From assembly GCF_030283145.1 (NCBI RefSeq), contig NZ_JASNWE010000001.1, forward strand, positions 1,921,751 to 1,985,750: a DNA stretch of 64,000 nucleotides, read 5' to 3'. Positions 1 through 8,971 of the stretch are shown piece by piece. This stretch comes from Actinomadura xylanilytica (lineage in GTDB: Bacteria; Actinomycetota; Actinomycetes; Streptosporangiales; Streptosporangiaceae). The notes under the pieces were generated by a model. That model made no database searches. It was not told the origin of the DNA and worked only from the letters and a program-made list of their open reading frames with translations. A program made the translations under genes and the position numbers. The first letter of the stretch is position 1, and every line of letters begins with the position of its first letter.

Positions 1-2
1 GC

Positions 3-1844
3 GGCCGGCTGGACGGCACGCTGGAGCAGGCGCGGGCGCTGCTCGACACCGCGATCGGGCAGGAGCGGGCCGAGCTGTTCCCCGACCCGGGCGACGACGC
101 GCGGCTGCGCGAGGCCGAGCTCGACACGCTGCCCGAGGACACCTCGCAGGCGATCCGGCGGCTGTCGGACTACCAGTGGCGGTCCCCCGCGGCCCGCGAG
201 ACGTTCGACCGGCTCAGGGACCTGCTGCGCAGCGAGGTCCTCGACGCGCAGTTCCAGGGCATGAAGCAGGCGCTGCAAGGCCAGGACCCGCGGTCCATGG
301 AGCGGGTCAAGGACATGATGGCCGCGCTCAACCGGATGCTCGACCGGGACGCGCGCGGTGAGCACACCCAGGAGGACTTCGAGCGGTTCATGGCCGAGTA
401 CGGCGACATGTTCGGCGCCGAGGACGACCCGGACCGGCCGCGCGACCTGGAGGAGCTGGTCGACTCGCTGGCCCGCCGGGCCGCCGCGACGGACCGGCTG
501 CTGGCCTCACTGAGCCCCGAGCAGCGCGCCGAGCTGGCCGGGCTGATGGACCAGGTCATGCAGGACGCGGGCCTGGCCCTGGAGATGTCCCGGCTCGGCG
601 ACTCGCTGCGCGCCCGCCGTCCCGACCTCGGCTGGGGCACGCCCGAGCAGATGACCGGCGACGCCCCGCTCGGGGTGGGCGACGCCACCACCGCGCTGGC
701 CGAGCTCGCCGACCTGGCCGAGCTGGAGTCGGCGCTCGGGCAGGACTACCCGGGGGCCCGGCTCGACGACGTCGACGAGGAGGCCGTGCGGCGGGCGCTC
801 GGCCGGCAGGCCGTCGACGACCTCGGCGCGCTGCGCCGCATCGAGGCCGAGCTGGAACGGCAGGGCTACCTCCAGCGCCGCCGCGGCACGCTGGAGCTGA
901 CCCCCAAGGCGGTGCGGCGGCTCGGCGAGACGGCGCTGCGCCGGGTGTTCTCCCGGCTCACCGCGGGCCGGCAGGGCGACCACGACCAGCGCGACGCCGG
1001 GCAGGCCGGCGAGCTCACCGGGTCGAGCCGCGCATGGCGGTTCGGCGACGAGCAGCCCCTCGACGTGGTCCGGACGGTCGGCAACGCGATCCGCCGCAGC
1101 GTGATGGAGCCCGGCGCGCCGGCCGCGGTCGGCACGCCCGGGTCCGGCGCGCCCGGGTCCGGTACGTCCGGGTCCGGTACGTCCGGGGCCGGTACGTCCG
1201 GCCCGCCGCGGTCCGGTGCGGTCCGGCTGAGCGTGGACGACTTCGAGGTGCACGAGACCGAACGCCGCACCGGCGCCGCGGTGTGCCTGCTGGTCGACCT
1301 GTCGTACTCGATGGTGCTGCGCGGCACCTGGGCGGCGGCCAAGCAGACCACGCTGGCCCTGCACACGCTGGTGACCAGCAAGTTCCCGCAGGACGCCATC
1401 CAGATCATCGGGTTCTCCAACTACGCCCGGACGCTGCACCCGACCGAGATGGCCGGGCTCGACTGGGACATGGTGCAGGGCACCAATCTGCACCACGCGC
1501 TGATGATCGCTGGCCGGCACCTGGACCGGCATCCCGACTTCGAGCCGATCGTGCTGGTGGTCACCGACGGCGAGCCGACCGCGCACCTGCGGCCGGACGG
1601 CCGGTCGCTGTTCGACTACCCGCCGTCCACCGAGACGCTGGTGCTGACACTGGCCGAGGTCGACAAGATGACCCGGCGCTCGGCCACGATGAACTTCTTC
1701 ATGCTCGCCGAGGACCGGCGGCTGGTCTCGTTCGTCGAGGAGGTCGCGCGGCGCAACGGCGGCCGGGTCTTCGCGCCCGACGCCGACCGGCTCGGCGAGT
1801 ACGTGGTCAGCGACTATCTGCGGGTGCGGCGCGGGCGCCGGTAA
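3..1844 (+). CDS. VWA-domain protein (5' end outside window)
   Basis: The reading frame is open from the left edge, so the start lies outside the window; the visible part is about 613 residues. The N-terminal two thirds is charged and helical and is followed by a Gly/Ser/Thr/Pro linker. The C-terminal third is a von Willebrand factor A domain: the metal-ion-dependent adhesion motif DLSYSM lies near 1296-1313 and a second metal-contact motif, TDGEPT, near 1562-1580. VWA proteins of this build in actinobacteria usually work with a MoxR- or Mg-chelatase-like AAA ATPase encoded just upstream, but that gene would lie outside the window. No signal peptide is visible, so a cytoplasmic co-chaperone or adaptor role is the best guess. 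The exact substrate is unknown. Confidence 0.85.
   Translation, partial: GRLDGTLEQARALLDTAIGQERAELFPDPGDDARLREAELDTLPEDTSQAIRRLSDYQWRSPAARETFDRLRDLLRSEVLDAQFQGMKQALQGQDPRSMERVKDMMAALNRMLDRDARGEHTQEDFERFMAEYGDMFGAEDDPDRPRDLEELVDSLARRAAATDRLLASLSPEQRAELAGLMDQVMQDAGLALEMSRLGDSLRARRPDLGWGTPEQMTGDAPLGVGDATTALAELADLAELESALGQDYPGARLDDVDEEAVRRALGRQAVDDLGALRRIEAELERQGYLQRRRGTLELTPKAVRRLGETALRRVFSRLTAGRQGDHDQRDAGQAGELTGSSRAWRFGDEQPLDVVRTVGNAIRRSVMEPGAPAAVGTPGSGAPGSGTSGSGTSGAGTSGPPRSGAVRLSVDDFEVHETERRTGAAVCLLVDLSYSMVLRGTWAAAKQTTLALHTLVTSKFPQDAIQIIGFSNYARTLHPTEMAGLDWDMVQGTNLHHALMIAGRHLDRHPDFEPIVLVVTDGEPTAHLRPDGRSLFDYPPSTETLVLTLAEVDKMTRRSATMNFFMLAEDRRLVSFVEEVARRNGGRVFAPDADRLGEYVVSDYLRVRRGRR
1131..1205 (+). 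repeat. Five 15-bp in-frame tandem repeats in the VWA gene
   Basis: Five consecutive 15-bp units (1131, 1146, 1161, 1176, 1191) follow the pattern GGYRCGYCCGGGTCC and encode GTPGS, GAPGS, GTSGS, GTSGA and GTSGP. They form the flexible linker in front of the VWA domain. Because the unit is a multiple of three, copy number can change without breaking the frame. Confidence 0.85.
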
Positions 1845-1882
1845 CCGTACAGGCGCCGCACCGGAGGACTAGGGTCGGCGTC

Positions 1883-2404
1883 ATGTCGAGTTCTGATCGT
1901 CTCCTGCTGATCCTGCACATCGGCTTCGCGATCTTCACCTTGGGACCACTGACCGCCGCGACCATGGCCACCCCGCGCTTCATCCGCAACCAGAACCTGG
2001 TGGTGGTCCGGTACCTCAACCGCACCACCCGGATCTACGGGATCGGCACGCTGGGCATCTTCCTGTTCGGGCTGTTCCTCGCGAGCGGCGACTTCGCCAA
2101 GCCGTGGCTGTCGGCGTCGATGACGCTGTTCATCGTGGCGCTGGTGCTGCTGCTGATCGTGGAGCGGGACCAGCGCAAGGCCGCGCACCTGCTGGAGACC
2201 GCCGCAGCCAAGGCCGCCCCCGCCGCGTCCAGCACGAAGACGGGCGGCGAGGGCGCGGAAGAAGGCGAGAAGGCCAAGGCGGCCAAGCCCGCCGCACCGG
2301 GCGCCGACATCGCGCAGGTCGAACGCGGCCGGATCGCGGCCATGTCCGGCGTCGTCGCGCTGCTGTGGCTGGTCGTCCTCGTGCTGATGGTCTGGAACGG
2401 CTGA
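1883..2404 (+). CDS. DUF2269-like integral membrane protein
   Basis: The product has 173 residues with about four hydrophobic segments (near residues 7-27, 48-66, 75-95 and 150-171) and an Ala/Lys/Glu-rich cytoplasmic insert at about 100-140. The N-terminal pattern of a histidine in the first membrane helix (LLLILHIGFAIFTLG) resembles DUF2269 predicted membrane proteins. Function is unknown. The ATG at 1883 is 38 bases after the VWA gene; a GGAGG at 1862-1866 is rather far upstream, so the start is moderately sure. It converges with the esterase gene on the other strand. Confidence 0.7.
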   Translation: MSSSDRLLLILHIGFAIFTLGPLTAATMATPRFIRNQNLVVVRYLNRTTRIYGIGTLGIFLFGLFLASGDFAKPWLSASMTLFIVALVLLLIVERDQRKAAHLLETAAAKAAPAASSTKTGGEGAEEGEKAKAAKPAAPGADIAQVERGRIAAMSGVVALLWLVVLVLMVWNG

Positions 2405-2426
2405 CCCGGCGGACGCGCCCGCCGGG
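2405..2426. terminator. Hairpin between convergent genes
   Basis: CCCGGCGG (2405-2412) pairs with CCGCCGGG (2419-2426) across a 6-base loop, directly after the stop at 2404 and before the convergent esterase stop at 2439. There is no T-tract, as is common in actinomycetes. Confidence 0.5.
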
Positions 2427-2438
2427 CCGGCCGGTCCG

Positions 2439-3620
2439 CTACCTCGGCTTCGTCCGGGCCTTGAGCCAGGCCAGGATCTCGGGGTAGACGTGCTCGTCGT
2501 TCATCAGCGCGGGCCCGTGCATCTTGCCCGGCACGGTCTTCACCGTGGCGGGCACGCCAGCGCCGCGCAGCGCCGCCGCCAGCCCGGTGCTCTGGGTGAC
2601 CGGGACGAAGTCGCCGGTGCTGTGCATGAGCAGCATCGGGGCGTCGCCGGCGGACGCGTGCGAGGCCGAGTTGGCGTCGTCCACCCGCTTCCAGCAGGTC
2701 GGGTCGGCCTCGATGGGCGTGCACCTGATGAGCTGCGTGACGGCCCGGCGCAGCTTGCGCTGCCCGCCCGTCGCGCTGGCCTTCAGGCCCTCCTGGAAGG
2801 CCAGGTACGGGGTGTTGACCGGTGACAGCGCGACCACGCCGCGGACCCGCTGCCCGGCGGTGCCGTACGTGCCGAGCTGGGTGGCCAGGTGGCCGCCCGC
2901 CGACGAGCCGACCACCACGATGTTGTCGGGGTCGATGTTCCAGTGCCCGGCGTGCTTCTTGATGAACGACAGCGCCGCCTCGGCGTCGTTGCGCTGCGCG
3001 GGCCACTGCGCCATGGTCGCCAGCCGGTAGTTGGCGGCGAAGACGGTGAAGCCCTGCGCGCTCAGCCGGCGCGCGAAGTACTTCCAGCCGCCCTTGTCGC
3101 CCTCAAGCCAGTAGCCGCCGTGCAGGACCAGCACGGCGGGACCCGGCTTGACGGCGGCCTTGGCCTTGCCCGCGGCCGTGGCGGCGCCCTTGGTCTTGGC
3201 GCCCTTCGCCTTGGCCGCGGCCGGACGCCAGTAGGCGTCGATGCGCTGGCGGGCGGCGGGGCCGTAGGCGTAGCTGGCCTGCTTGGGCGGCCGGGGCGTC
3301 ACCATGACGGCCCGTCCCGACACGACCCCGCCGGTCGCCGAGCCGGTCGCCGGAGGCGGGGCGGACGTGGAGGGGGACGGCGTCTCGGGGCCGCTGGGAC
3401 CGGGGCTCCCGGATCCGGGCGGGCCGGTCGAGGGACCCGGCTCGGCGGGCTCCTCGGTGGGGACCGGCGGCGGGGTCACGGGCGCCGAGCCGGAGAGGCT
3501 CGGCGTCGGCTGGGGCGTGGTGGCCTGGGAGGCCGTGGGCAGGGCCACGGCGGAGACACAGGTGGCGGCGAACGCCGCACCACAAACCAGTACTTTGCGC
3601 ACTCCGGGCCCTTTCTTCAT
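2439..3620 (-). CDS. Secreted alpha/beta hydrolase (esterase/lipase-like)
   Basis: The 393-residue product has a typical signal peptide (MKKGPGVRKVL followed by a hydrophobic core ending near ASQA), a long Pro/Ser/Thr-rich linker, then an alpha/beta-hydrolase fold. HGGYW provides the oxyanion-hole motif, GSSAGG the nucleophile elbow, and an Asp (TGDFVP) and His (KMHGP) near the C-terminus complete a plausible triad. The fold resembles carboxylesterases of the hormone-sensitive-lipase/BD-FAE type. I start at the ATG at 3620; an in-frame upstream ATG pair at 3641/3638 lacks a ribosome site and would place extra residues before the signal peptide. The Pro-rich linker suggests passage through or attachment to the cell wall. 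Substrate unknown. Confidence 0.8.
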   Translation of the reverse strand: MKKGPGVRKVLVCGAAFAATCVSAVALPTASQATTPQPTPSLSGSAPVTPPPVPTEEPAEPGPSTGPPGSGSPGPSGPETPSPSTSAPPPATGSATGGVVSGRAVMVTPRPPKQASYAYGPAARQRIDAYWRPAAAKAKGAKTKGAATAAGKAKAAVKPGPAVLVLHGGYWLEGDKGGWKYFARRLSAQGFTVFAANYRLATMAQWPAQRNDAEAALSFIKKHAGHWNIDPDNIVVVGSSAGGHLATQLGTYGTAGQRVRGVVALSPVNTPYLAFQEGLKASATGGQRKLRRAVTQLIRCTPIEADPTCWKRVDDANSASHASAGDAPMLLMHSTGDFVPVTQSTGLAAALRGAGVPATVKTVPGKMHGPALMNDEHVYPEILAWLKARTKPR

Positions 3621-3683
3621 GGAACCTGGCGCGCACATCATAGATGTTTGATCAAGGTTGGTGCGGGCAAGGTCCCGCGTTTA

Positions 3684-3720
3684 CCCGGCGGCGGGCCGGG
3701 CCCGTCCCGCCCGCCGCGGG
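3684..3720 (-). terminator. Probable terminator of the metB-like gene
   Basis: GCGGCGGGC (3688-3696) pairs with GCCCGCCGC (3709-3717), extended by CCC/GGG with a one-base bulge. It sits 8-44 bases beyond the stop of the minus-strand gene at 3728. Confidence 0.45.
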
Positions 3721-3727
3721 CGAATCC

Positions 3728-4876
3728 TCAGGCCAGGGCCTGTTCGAGGTCTCCGAGAAGATCATCGATGTCCTCGATGCCGACCGACAGGCGGACCAGG
3801 TCGGACGGGACCTCCAGCGGCGACCCGGCGGCCGACGCGTGCGTCATCCGCCCCGGGTGCTCGATCAGCGACTCGACCCCGCCGAGCGACTCGCCGAGGG
3901 TGAACAGCCTGGCGCGCTCGCAGACCCGGACGGCCGCCTCCTCGGTGCCCATCCGGAACGACACCATGCCCCCGAAGGCCCTCATCTGCTTGGCGGCGAC
4001 CTCATGGCCGGGGTGGCCGGGCAGGCCCGGGTACAGCACCTCGCGGACGGCCTCGTGCCGGGTGAGGAGCTGCACGACCCGCTCGGCGTTGGCGCAGTGC
4101 CGGTCCATCCGGACACCGAGCGTCTTGATGCCGCGCAGGGTCAGCCAGGCGTCGAACGGACCGGCGACGGCGCCCATCGCGTTCTGGTGGAAGGCCAGCC
4201 GCTCGCCCAGCCCGGCGTCGGCCGCGACCAGCGCGCCGCCGACCACGTCGGAGTGCCCGCCGATGTACTTGGTGGTCGAGTGCACCACCACGTCGGCGCC
4301 GAGCGCCAGCGGGCGCTGGAGATAGGGCGAGGCGAAGGTGTTGTCGACGACCAGCAGCGCGCCCGCGTCGTGGGCGACGCCGGCCAGGCCCGCGATGTCG
4401 GCGATGCCGAGCAGCGGGTTGGTCGGCGTCTCCACCCAGATCATCCGGGTGGCGGGCGTCACCGCCGCGCGGACGGCCTCGATGTCGGTCAGCCGCACCG
4501 GGTCGAAGACCACCCCCCACGGCTCGGCCACCTTGGCGAACAGCCGGTAGGTGCCGCCGTAGGCGTCGTCGGGGATGACGACGTGGTCGCCCGGACGGCA
4601 GACGGTACGCAGCAGCGTGTCCTCGGCCGCGAGCCCGGACGCGAACGCGAGCCCGCGCACGCCCCCCTCGACCTCGGCCAGGCATACCTCCAGCGCGGTA
4701 CGCGTCGGATTGGCCGATCGGGAGTACTCGTAGCCCCCGCGGAGGCCGCCGATGCCGTCCTGCTTATATGTGGATACCTGGTAGATCGGCGGGACGACCG
4801 CCCCCGTGACGGGGTCGGGCTCCTGTCCCGCGTGGATCGCCAGGGTCTCGAATCCCTGTTGAACCTCGTTGTCCAT
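3728..4876 (-). CDS. metB: Cystathionine gamma-synthase/lyase, PLP-dependent
   Basis: The 382-residue product is a full-length Cys/Met-metabolism PLP enzyme. The Schiff-base lysine is Lys203 in STTKYIGGHSD. Upstream lie the conserved YSRSANPT (substrate/PLP contact from the partner subunit), ASGLAAED and VETPTNP motifs, and the C-terminal half carries SLGGVESLIEHP. The enzyme joins cysteine to O-acyl-homoserine (synthase) or cleaves cystathionine (lyase); sequence alone cannot decide. A cystathionine beta-synthase gene lies 2.5 kb away on the same strand, so both steps of transsulfuration are encoded close together. I start at ATG 4876 (MDNEVQQGFETLAIHAG); the longer frame up to 4939 adds 21 residues that do not fit the family. 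Confidence 0.88.
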   Translation of the reverse strand: MDNEVQQGFETLAIHAGQEPDPVTGAVVPPIYQVSTYKQDGIGGLRGGYEYSRSANPTRTALEVCLAEVEGGVRGLAFASGLAAEDTLLRTVCRPGDHVVIPDDAYGGTYRLFAKVAEPWGVVFDPVRLTDIEAVRAAVTPATRMIWVETPTNPLLGIADIAGLAGVAHDAGALLVVDNTFASPYLQRPLALGADVVVHSTTKYIGGHSDVVGGALVAADAGLGERLAFHQNAMGAVAGPFDAWLTLRGIKTLGVRMDRHCANAERVVQLLTRHEAVREVLYPGLPGHPGHEVAAKQMRAFGGMVSFRMGTEEAAVRVCERARLFTLGESLGGVESLIEHPGRMTHASAAGSPLEVPSDLVRLSVGIEDIDDLLGDLEQALA

Positions 4877-5035
4877 GGGAACGAGGCTATCCACCCGTCC
4901 GCCCTCCTGGAGGAGGAGACGCTCCCCCGCAGGTATCACCCGGTATTTCAGCTGCTCGGGTGACTCGAACGGCCCGTACGATCTCTACCGTTTTAGGGGT
5001 ATCCCCAGTCGAACCCCTGAAACGAAGGAAGGCGC

Positions 5036-7201
5036 ATGTTCGCACGCCTTGGGCGCGGCGTCGTGAGACACCCGTGGTGGACGATCCTCGCGTGGATCGT
5101 CGTGGCCGCGGGACTGATCGCTTTCGCACCGGAACTGAAATCCTCGTCCGACCAGGAAGACTTCCTGCCCAGCAAGTACGAGTCCATCCAGGCGGGCAAG
5201 CTGGCCGCGACGGCGTTCCCGAGCGCCGATCAGAAGACCAGCCCGGCCATGATCGTGGTCAAGCGCAAGGACGGCGGCAAGCTGACCCCGGCCGACCAGA
5301 AGAAGGTCGCCGGAGTCGCGGCGGCGCTCCAGGCCAAGAAGATCCCCGGCGTCACCAAGGTGGCGGCCACGCCCGCCGCCAAGGACGGCTCGATCCAGCT
5401 GATCGCGGCCCCGCTGCCGAACGACTACACCGACACCAAGGCGATGGACACCGCCAAGGACGCGATCAAGAAGCTGCGCACCGAGAGTACCGCGCAACTG
5501 CGCGGCAGCCCGCTGACCTTCGGCGTGACCGGTGACATGGCGTCCACGGTCGACAACGAGAAGTCCGACCAGCAGACGATGGCCTTGATCGGCATCGCCA
5601 CCATCGCGCTGATCATCGTGCTGCTCGGCATCATCTTCCGGAGCCCGCTCGCCTCGATCCTGCCCATCATCGTGGTCCTCGCTGTGTCGATGGTCTCCAA
5701 CGCGGTCACCGCGATGGTCGGCAACGCCTTCGGCCTGAACTTCGACAAGGGCTTCGACATGATCGTCATGATCGTGTTGTACGGGATCGGGACCGACTAC
5801 ATCCTCTTCCTGCTGTTCCGCTACCGAGAGCGGCTGCGGCTCGGCGAGGACAAGAAGACCGCGATGATCAACAGCGTGGAGCGGGTGGGCGAGGCGATCG
5901 CCTCCGCCGCCGGCGCTGTCATCGTCGCCTTCCTGGTGCTGCTGCTCGCCTCGTTCAAGGCGTTCGGCGGGCTCGGCCCGCAGCTCGCCATCGCGGTCGG
6001 CGTGATGCTGGTCACCTCGCTGACCCTGGTCCCGGCGGTCGTCTCGCTGCTCGGCCAGGTGGTGTTCTGGCCGTCCAAGGCGTGGAAGAAGGAGCCCAAG
6101 CCCGGCCTCTGGGTCAAGCTCGGCAACGCCGTGGGCCGGCGCCCCCTCGTGGCCGCGGTCTCCTCGGGGCTGGTGCTCATCGCGCTCGCCACCGCGACGC
6201 TCGGCTTCAAGGCCGACTACGACTTCAGCGCCAGCGCGCCGCAGAACACCGAGTCGGCCAAGGCGATGAACGACCTGAAGAACAGCTTCCCGGCCGGGAC
6301 GCTGACGCCGACCGAGGTCTACGTCAAGGCCGACCGGCCGCTGACCGCGGCCGAGCTGGCCCCCTACGGGCAGCGGCTCACCAAGGCCCCGGGCGTCGGC
6401 GACGTCCAGCCCCCGCTGTTCAGCCAGGACAAGACCGTCGCCAAGTACAACGTGGTCCTCAAGGACAACCCGAACTCCAGCACGTCGATCAGCCTGGTCA
6501 AGGGCCCGCTGCGCGACTTCGTGCACCAGGGCGCGCCCGCCGGGGCCAAGGTCCTGGTCGGCGGCCAGACCGCGGTGTTCGCCGACATCAACACCATCAA
6601 CAATCGCGACCTGTCGGTCATCCTGCCGGTGGCGGTGCTGCTGATCGGCGTCATCCTGGCGCTGCTGCTGCGGGCGGTGGTCGCGCCCATCTACCTGGTG
6701 GGCGCGGTGCTGCTCGGGTTCGCCGCGACGCTCGGCGCCACGGTGACCGTGTTCCAGGGCATCGAGGGCAAGCCGGGACTGATGTTCCAGTTGCCGATCA
6801 TCTTGTACCTGTTCGTGCTGGCGATCGGGACCGACTACAACATCCTGATGATCGCCCGGCTGCGCGAGGAGGCCCGCGAGGGCCACGATCCGCGGCGCGG
6901 CACGGCGCTCGGCATCCAGCACGCGGGTCCGACCGTGGCCGCGGCAGGCGTGATCCTGGCCGGCACGTTCGGGGTGCTGATGATCTCGCCGCAGTCGATG
7001 CTGGCGCAGATCGGCTTCGGCGTGGCGATCGGGATCCTGCTGTCGGCGTTCGTGATGTCGGCGTTCTTCGTGCCGGCGATCACCGCGCTGCTCGGCCACA
7101 AGGCCTGGTGGCCGGGGCACGGCGACGCGCCCAAGGCGCAGCCGCCGAAGCCCGAGGCACTGGAGGACGACCGGTTCGCCACGTCGGGCCGGCCCTCCTG
7201 A
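5036..7201 (+). CDS. MMPL-family membrane transporter
   Basis: The 721-residue protein has the RND/MMPL architecture twice: a first helix at about 13-31, a large extracytoplasmic loop to about 180, a five-helix bundle at about 185-360, then a second helix near 372-392, a second loop, and helices from about 520 to 705. GTDYILFL and GTDYNILM, in equivalent positions of the two halves, are the charged membrane motifs typical of the family (proton relay). MMPL proteins export lipids or small molecules using the proton gradient. A strong ribosome site (GAAGGAAGG) precedes ATG 5036. It is divergent from the metB-like gene and convergent with cbs. Cargo is not evident. Confidence 0.88.
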   Translation: MFARLGRGVVRHPWWTILAWIVVAAGLIAFAPELKSSSDQEDFLPSKYESIQAGKLAATAFPSADQKTSPAMIVVKRKDGGKLTPADQKKVAGVAAALQAKKIPGVTKVAATPAAKDGSIQLIAAPLPNDYTDTKAMDTAKDAIKKLRTESTAQLRGSPLTFGVTGDMASTVDNEKSDQQTMALIGIATIALIIVLLGIIFRSPLASILPIIVVLAVSMVSNAVTAMVGNAFGLNFDKGFDMIVMIVLYGIGTDYILFLLFRYRERLRLGEDKKTAMINSVERVGEAIASAAGAVIVAFLVLLLASFKAFGGLGPQLAIAVGVMLVTSLTLVPAVVSLLGQVVFWPSKAWKKEPKPGLWVKLGNAVGRRPLVAAVSSGLVLIALATATLGFKADYDFSASAPQNTESAKAMNDLKNSFPAGTLTPTEVYVKADRPLTAAELAPYGQRLTKAPGVGDVQPPLFSQDKTVAKYNVVLKDNPNSSTSISLVKGPLRDFVHQGAPAGAKVLVGGQTAVFADINTINNRDLSVILPVAVLLIGVILALLLRAVVAPIYLVGAVLLGFAATLGATVTVFQGIEGKPGLMFQLPIILYLFVLAIGTDYNILMIARLREEAREGHDPRRGTALGIQHAGPTVAAAGVILAGTFGVLMISPQSMLAQIGFGVAIGILLSAFVMSAFFVPAITALLGHKAWWPGHGDAPKAQPPKPEALEDDRFATSGRPS

Positions 7202-7280
7202 GAACGTCGGGTCGCGGGGCACCGGCCGGTAACGCCGCCCATACGGCCGGGACCCCGCGGCCCGACCCCCGGTAGAAAGG

Positions 7281-7317
7281 CGAAGCGCCGGAGATCGAAC
7301 CGATCTCCGGCGCTTCG
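7281..7317. terminator. Perfect 17-bp hairpin, bidirectional terminator
   Basis: Bases 7281-7297 pair without a mismatch with 7301-7317 across a 3-base AAC loop. The hairpin lies between the convergent MMPL transporter and cbs genes, where it can end both transcripts. Confidence 0.85.
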
Positions 7318-7397
7318 TCGCGTCCAGGGGAACGAGACGGCACCAGGGGACGGAGGTCCCGGGCGCCCGGCGGATCACCGGGCGCCCGGCCCCGAAA

Positions 7398-8795
7398 CTA
7401 CTGGGCGGGGAGCTGGGTGGCCGTCGTCCCAGCCGCGAGGTAGGCGAGCAGGTCCTGTCGAGTGATCAGGCCCTTGGGCTTGCCGTCCACCAGGACGACG
7501 GCGGCACCGGAGTTCTCCAGGACGAGCACGGCCTTGCTGACCGGCTCGCCGGAGCCGATGGTCGGCAGCGGCGCGGACATGTGCGCCTCGAGCGGCTCGC
7601 TGAGGCGGGCCCGGTCCTTCAGCAGCACGTCGAGCAGGGCGGTCTCCATGATCGAGCCGACCACCTCGGCCGCCATCACCGGCGGCTCCTCCTTCATCAC
7701 CGGGAGCTGCGAGACCTCGTACTCGCGCATGATCGCGATCGCGGTCTCCACGCTCTCGTGCGGGTGGACGTGCACGAACTCGGGCAGCCCGGCGCCCTTG
7801 CGGGTGAGCACCTCGCCGACCCTGGCCTCCTCGGTGGAGGGGGTGAGGAAGCCGTAGTCGGCCATCCACTCGTCGCTGAAGATCTTGGAGAGGTAGCCGC
7901 GTCCGCCGTCCGGCAGCAGCACCACGATCACCGCGTCCGGTCCGGCCTCGGCCGCGACCCGCAGCGCCGCGACGACCGCCATCCCGCAGGATCCGCCGAC
8001 CAGCAGCGCCTCCTCGCGGGCCAGCCGCCGGGTCATCACGAACGAGTCGCGGTCGGACACGGCGATCACCTGGTCGCAGATGTCGCGGTCGTAGGTCTCG
8101 GGCCAGATGTCCTCGCCGACGCCCTCGGTGAGGTAGGGCCGGCCGCTGCCGCCGGAGTAGACCGAGCCCTCCGGGTCGGCGCCGATGATCTGTACCCGGC
8201 CGCCGGAGACCTCCTTGAGGTACTTCCCGGTGCCGCTGATGGTGCCGCCGGTGCCGATGCCCGCCACGAAGTGCGTGATGCGGCCCTCGGTCTGCTCCCA
8301 CAGCTCGGGACCGGTGGTCTCGTAGTGCGAGCGCGGGTTGTTCTGGTTGGTGTACTGGTTGGGCTTCCAGGCCCCGGGGATCTCGGCGGCGAGCCGGTCC
8401 GAGACCGAGTAGTAGGAGTCGGGGTGCTCGGGCGACACCGCGGTCGGGCAGATCACGACCTCGGCGCCGTAGGCCCGCAACACGTCGACCTTGTCCTTGG
8501 CGACCTTGTCCGGGCAGACGAACACGCAGTGGTAGCCGCGCTCCTGCGCGACGATGGCGAGCCCGACCCCGGTGTTGCCGGAGGTCGGCTCGACGATCGT
8601 GCCGCCCGGCGGCAGGGCCCCCGAGCGTTCGGCGGCGTCGATCATGCGGACCGCGATGCGGTCCTTCACCGAGCCCCCGGGATTGAAGTACTCGACCTTG
8701 GCCAGCACCTGCCCAGGCCGGTCGGCGGTCACCTTGCGCAACCGGACCAGCGGGGTGTTCCCCATCAGCTCGACGAGCGAATCGTGTACGTGCAC
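7398..8795 (-). CDS. cbs: Cystathionine beta-synthase with C-terminal CBS domains
   Basis: The 465-residue enzyme has an N-terminal PLP domain with the Schiff-base lysine Lys44 (NPGGSVKDR), TSGNTG at 71-76 (substrate carboxylate) and GIGTGGT (phosphate cradle) at about 178-184. The last 130 residues are a CBS-domain pair (a Bateman module) that usually senses adenine nucleotides or SAM. It condenses serine and homocysteine to cystathionine. A GTG start at 8795 is preceded by AAGGACGAC at good spacing. Together with the metB-like gene it gives a reverse transsulfuration route; a cbs-metB neighbourhood is also found in M. tuberculosis (Rv1077/Rv1079). Confidence 0.93.
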   Translation of the reverse strand: MHVHDSLVELMGNTPLVRLRKVTADRPGQVLAKVEYFNPGGSVKDRIAVRMIDAAERSGALPPGGTIVEPTSGNTGVGLAIVAQERGYHCVFVCPDKVAKDKVDVLRAYGAEVVICPTAVSPEHPDSYYSVSDRLAAEIPGAWKPNQYTNQNNPRSHYETTGPELWEQTEGRITHFVAGIGTGGTISGTGKYLKEVSGGRVQIIGADPEGSVYSGGSGRPYLTEGVGEDIWPETYDRDICDQVIAVSDRDSFVMTRRLAREEALLVGGSCGMAVVAALRVAAEAGPDAVIVVLLPDGGRGYLSKIFSDEWMADYGFLTPSTEEARVGEVLTRKGAGLPEFVHVHPHESVETAIAIMREYEVSQLPVMKEEPPVMAAEVVGSIMETALLDVLLKDRARLSEPLEAHMSAPLPTIGSGEPVSKAVLVLENSGAAVVLVDGKPKGLITRQDLLAYLAAGTTATQLPAQ

Positions 8796-8971
8796 CGCGT
8801 CGTCCTTGTCGGTTTCGGCGTGTTTGCATCCCTGTTCAACCCGCGTGTACCACGGGAGGGCGGGATGTGGATTCGGATAGATTCCAGTTTCCGACGGTAG
8901 CCCAGATCGGCCGCCGCGGGCATCACCACGGGAGCGGGGTGCGCCCGGTGGTCACGGAGGGTGGACGGACG

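Noticed and set aside
4988..7378. A long minus-strand frame of 797 residues under the MMPL gene
   Set aside because: It is composed of His/Arg/Gln/Asp-rich codons typical of antisense shadows, and the MMPL frame has clear membrane and family motifs.
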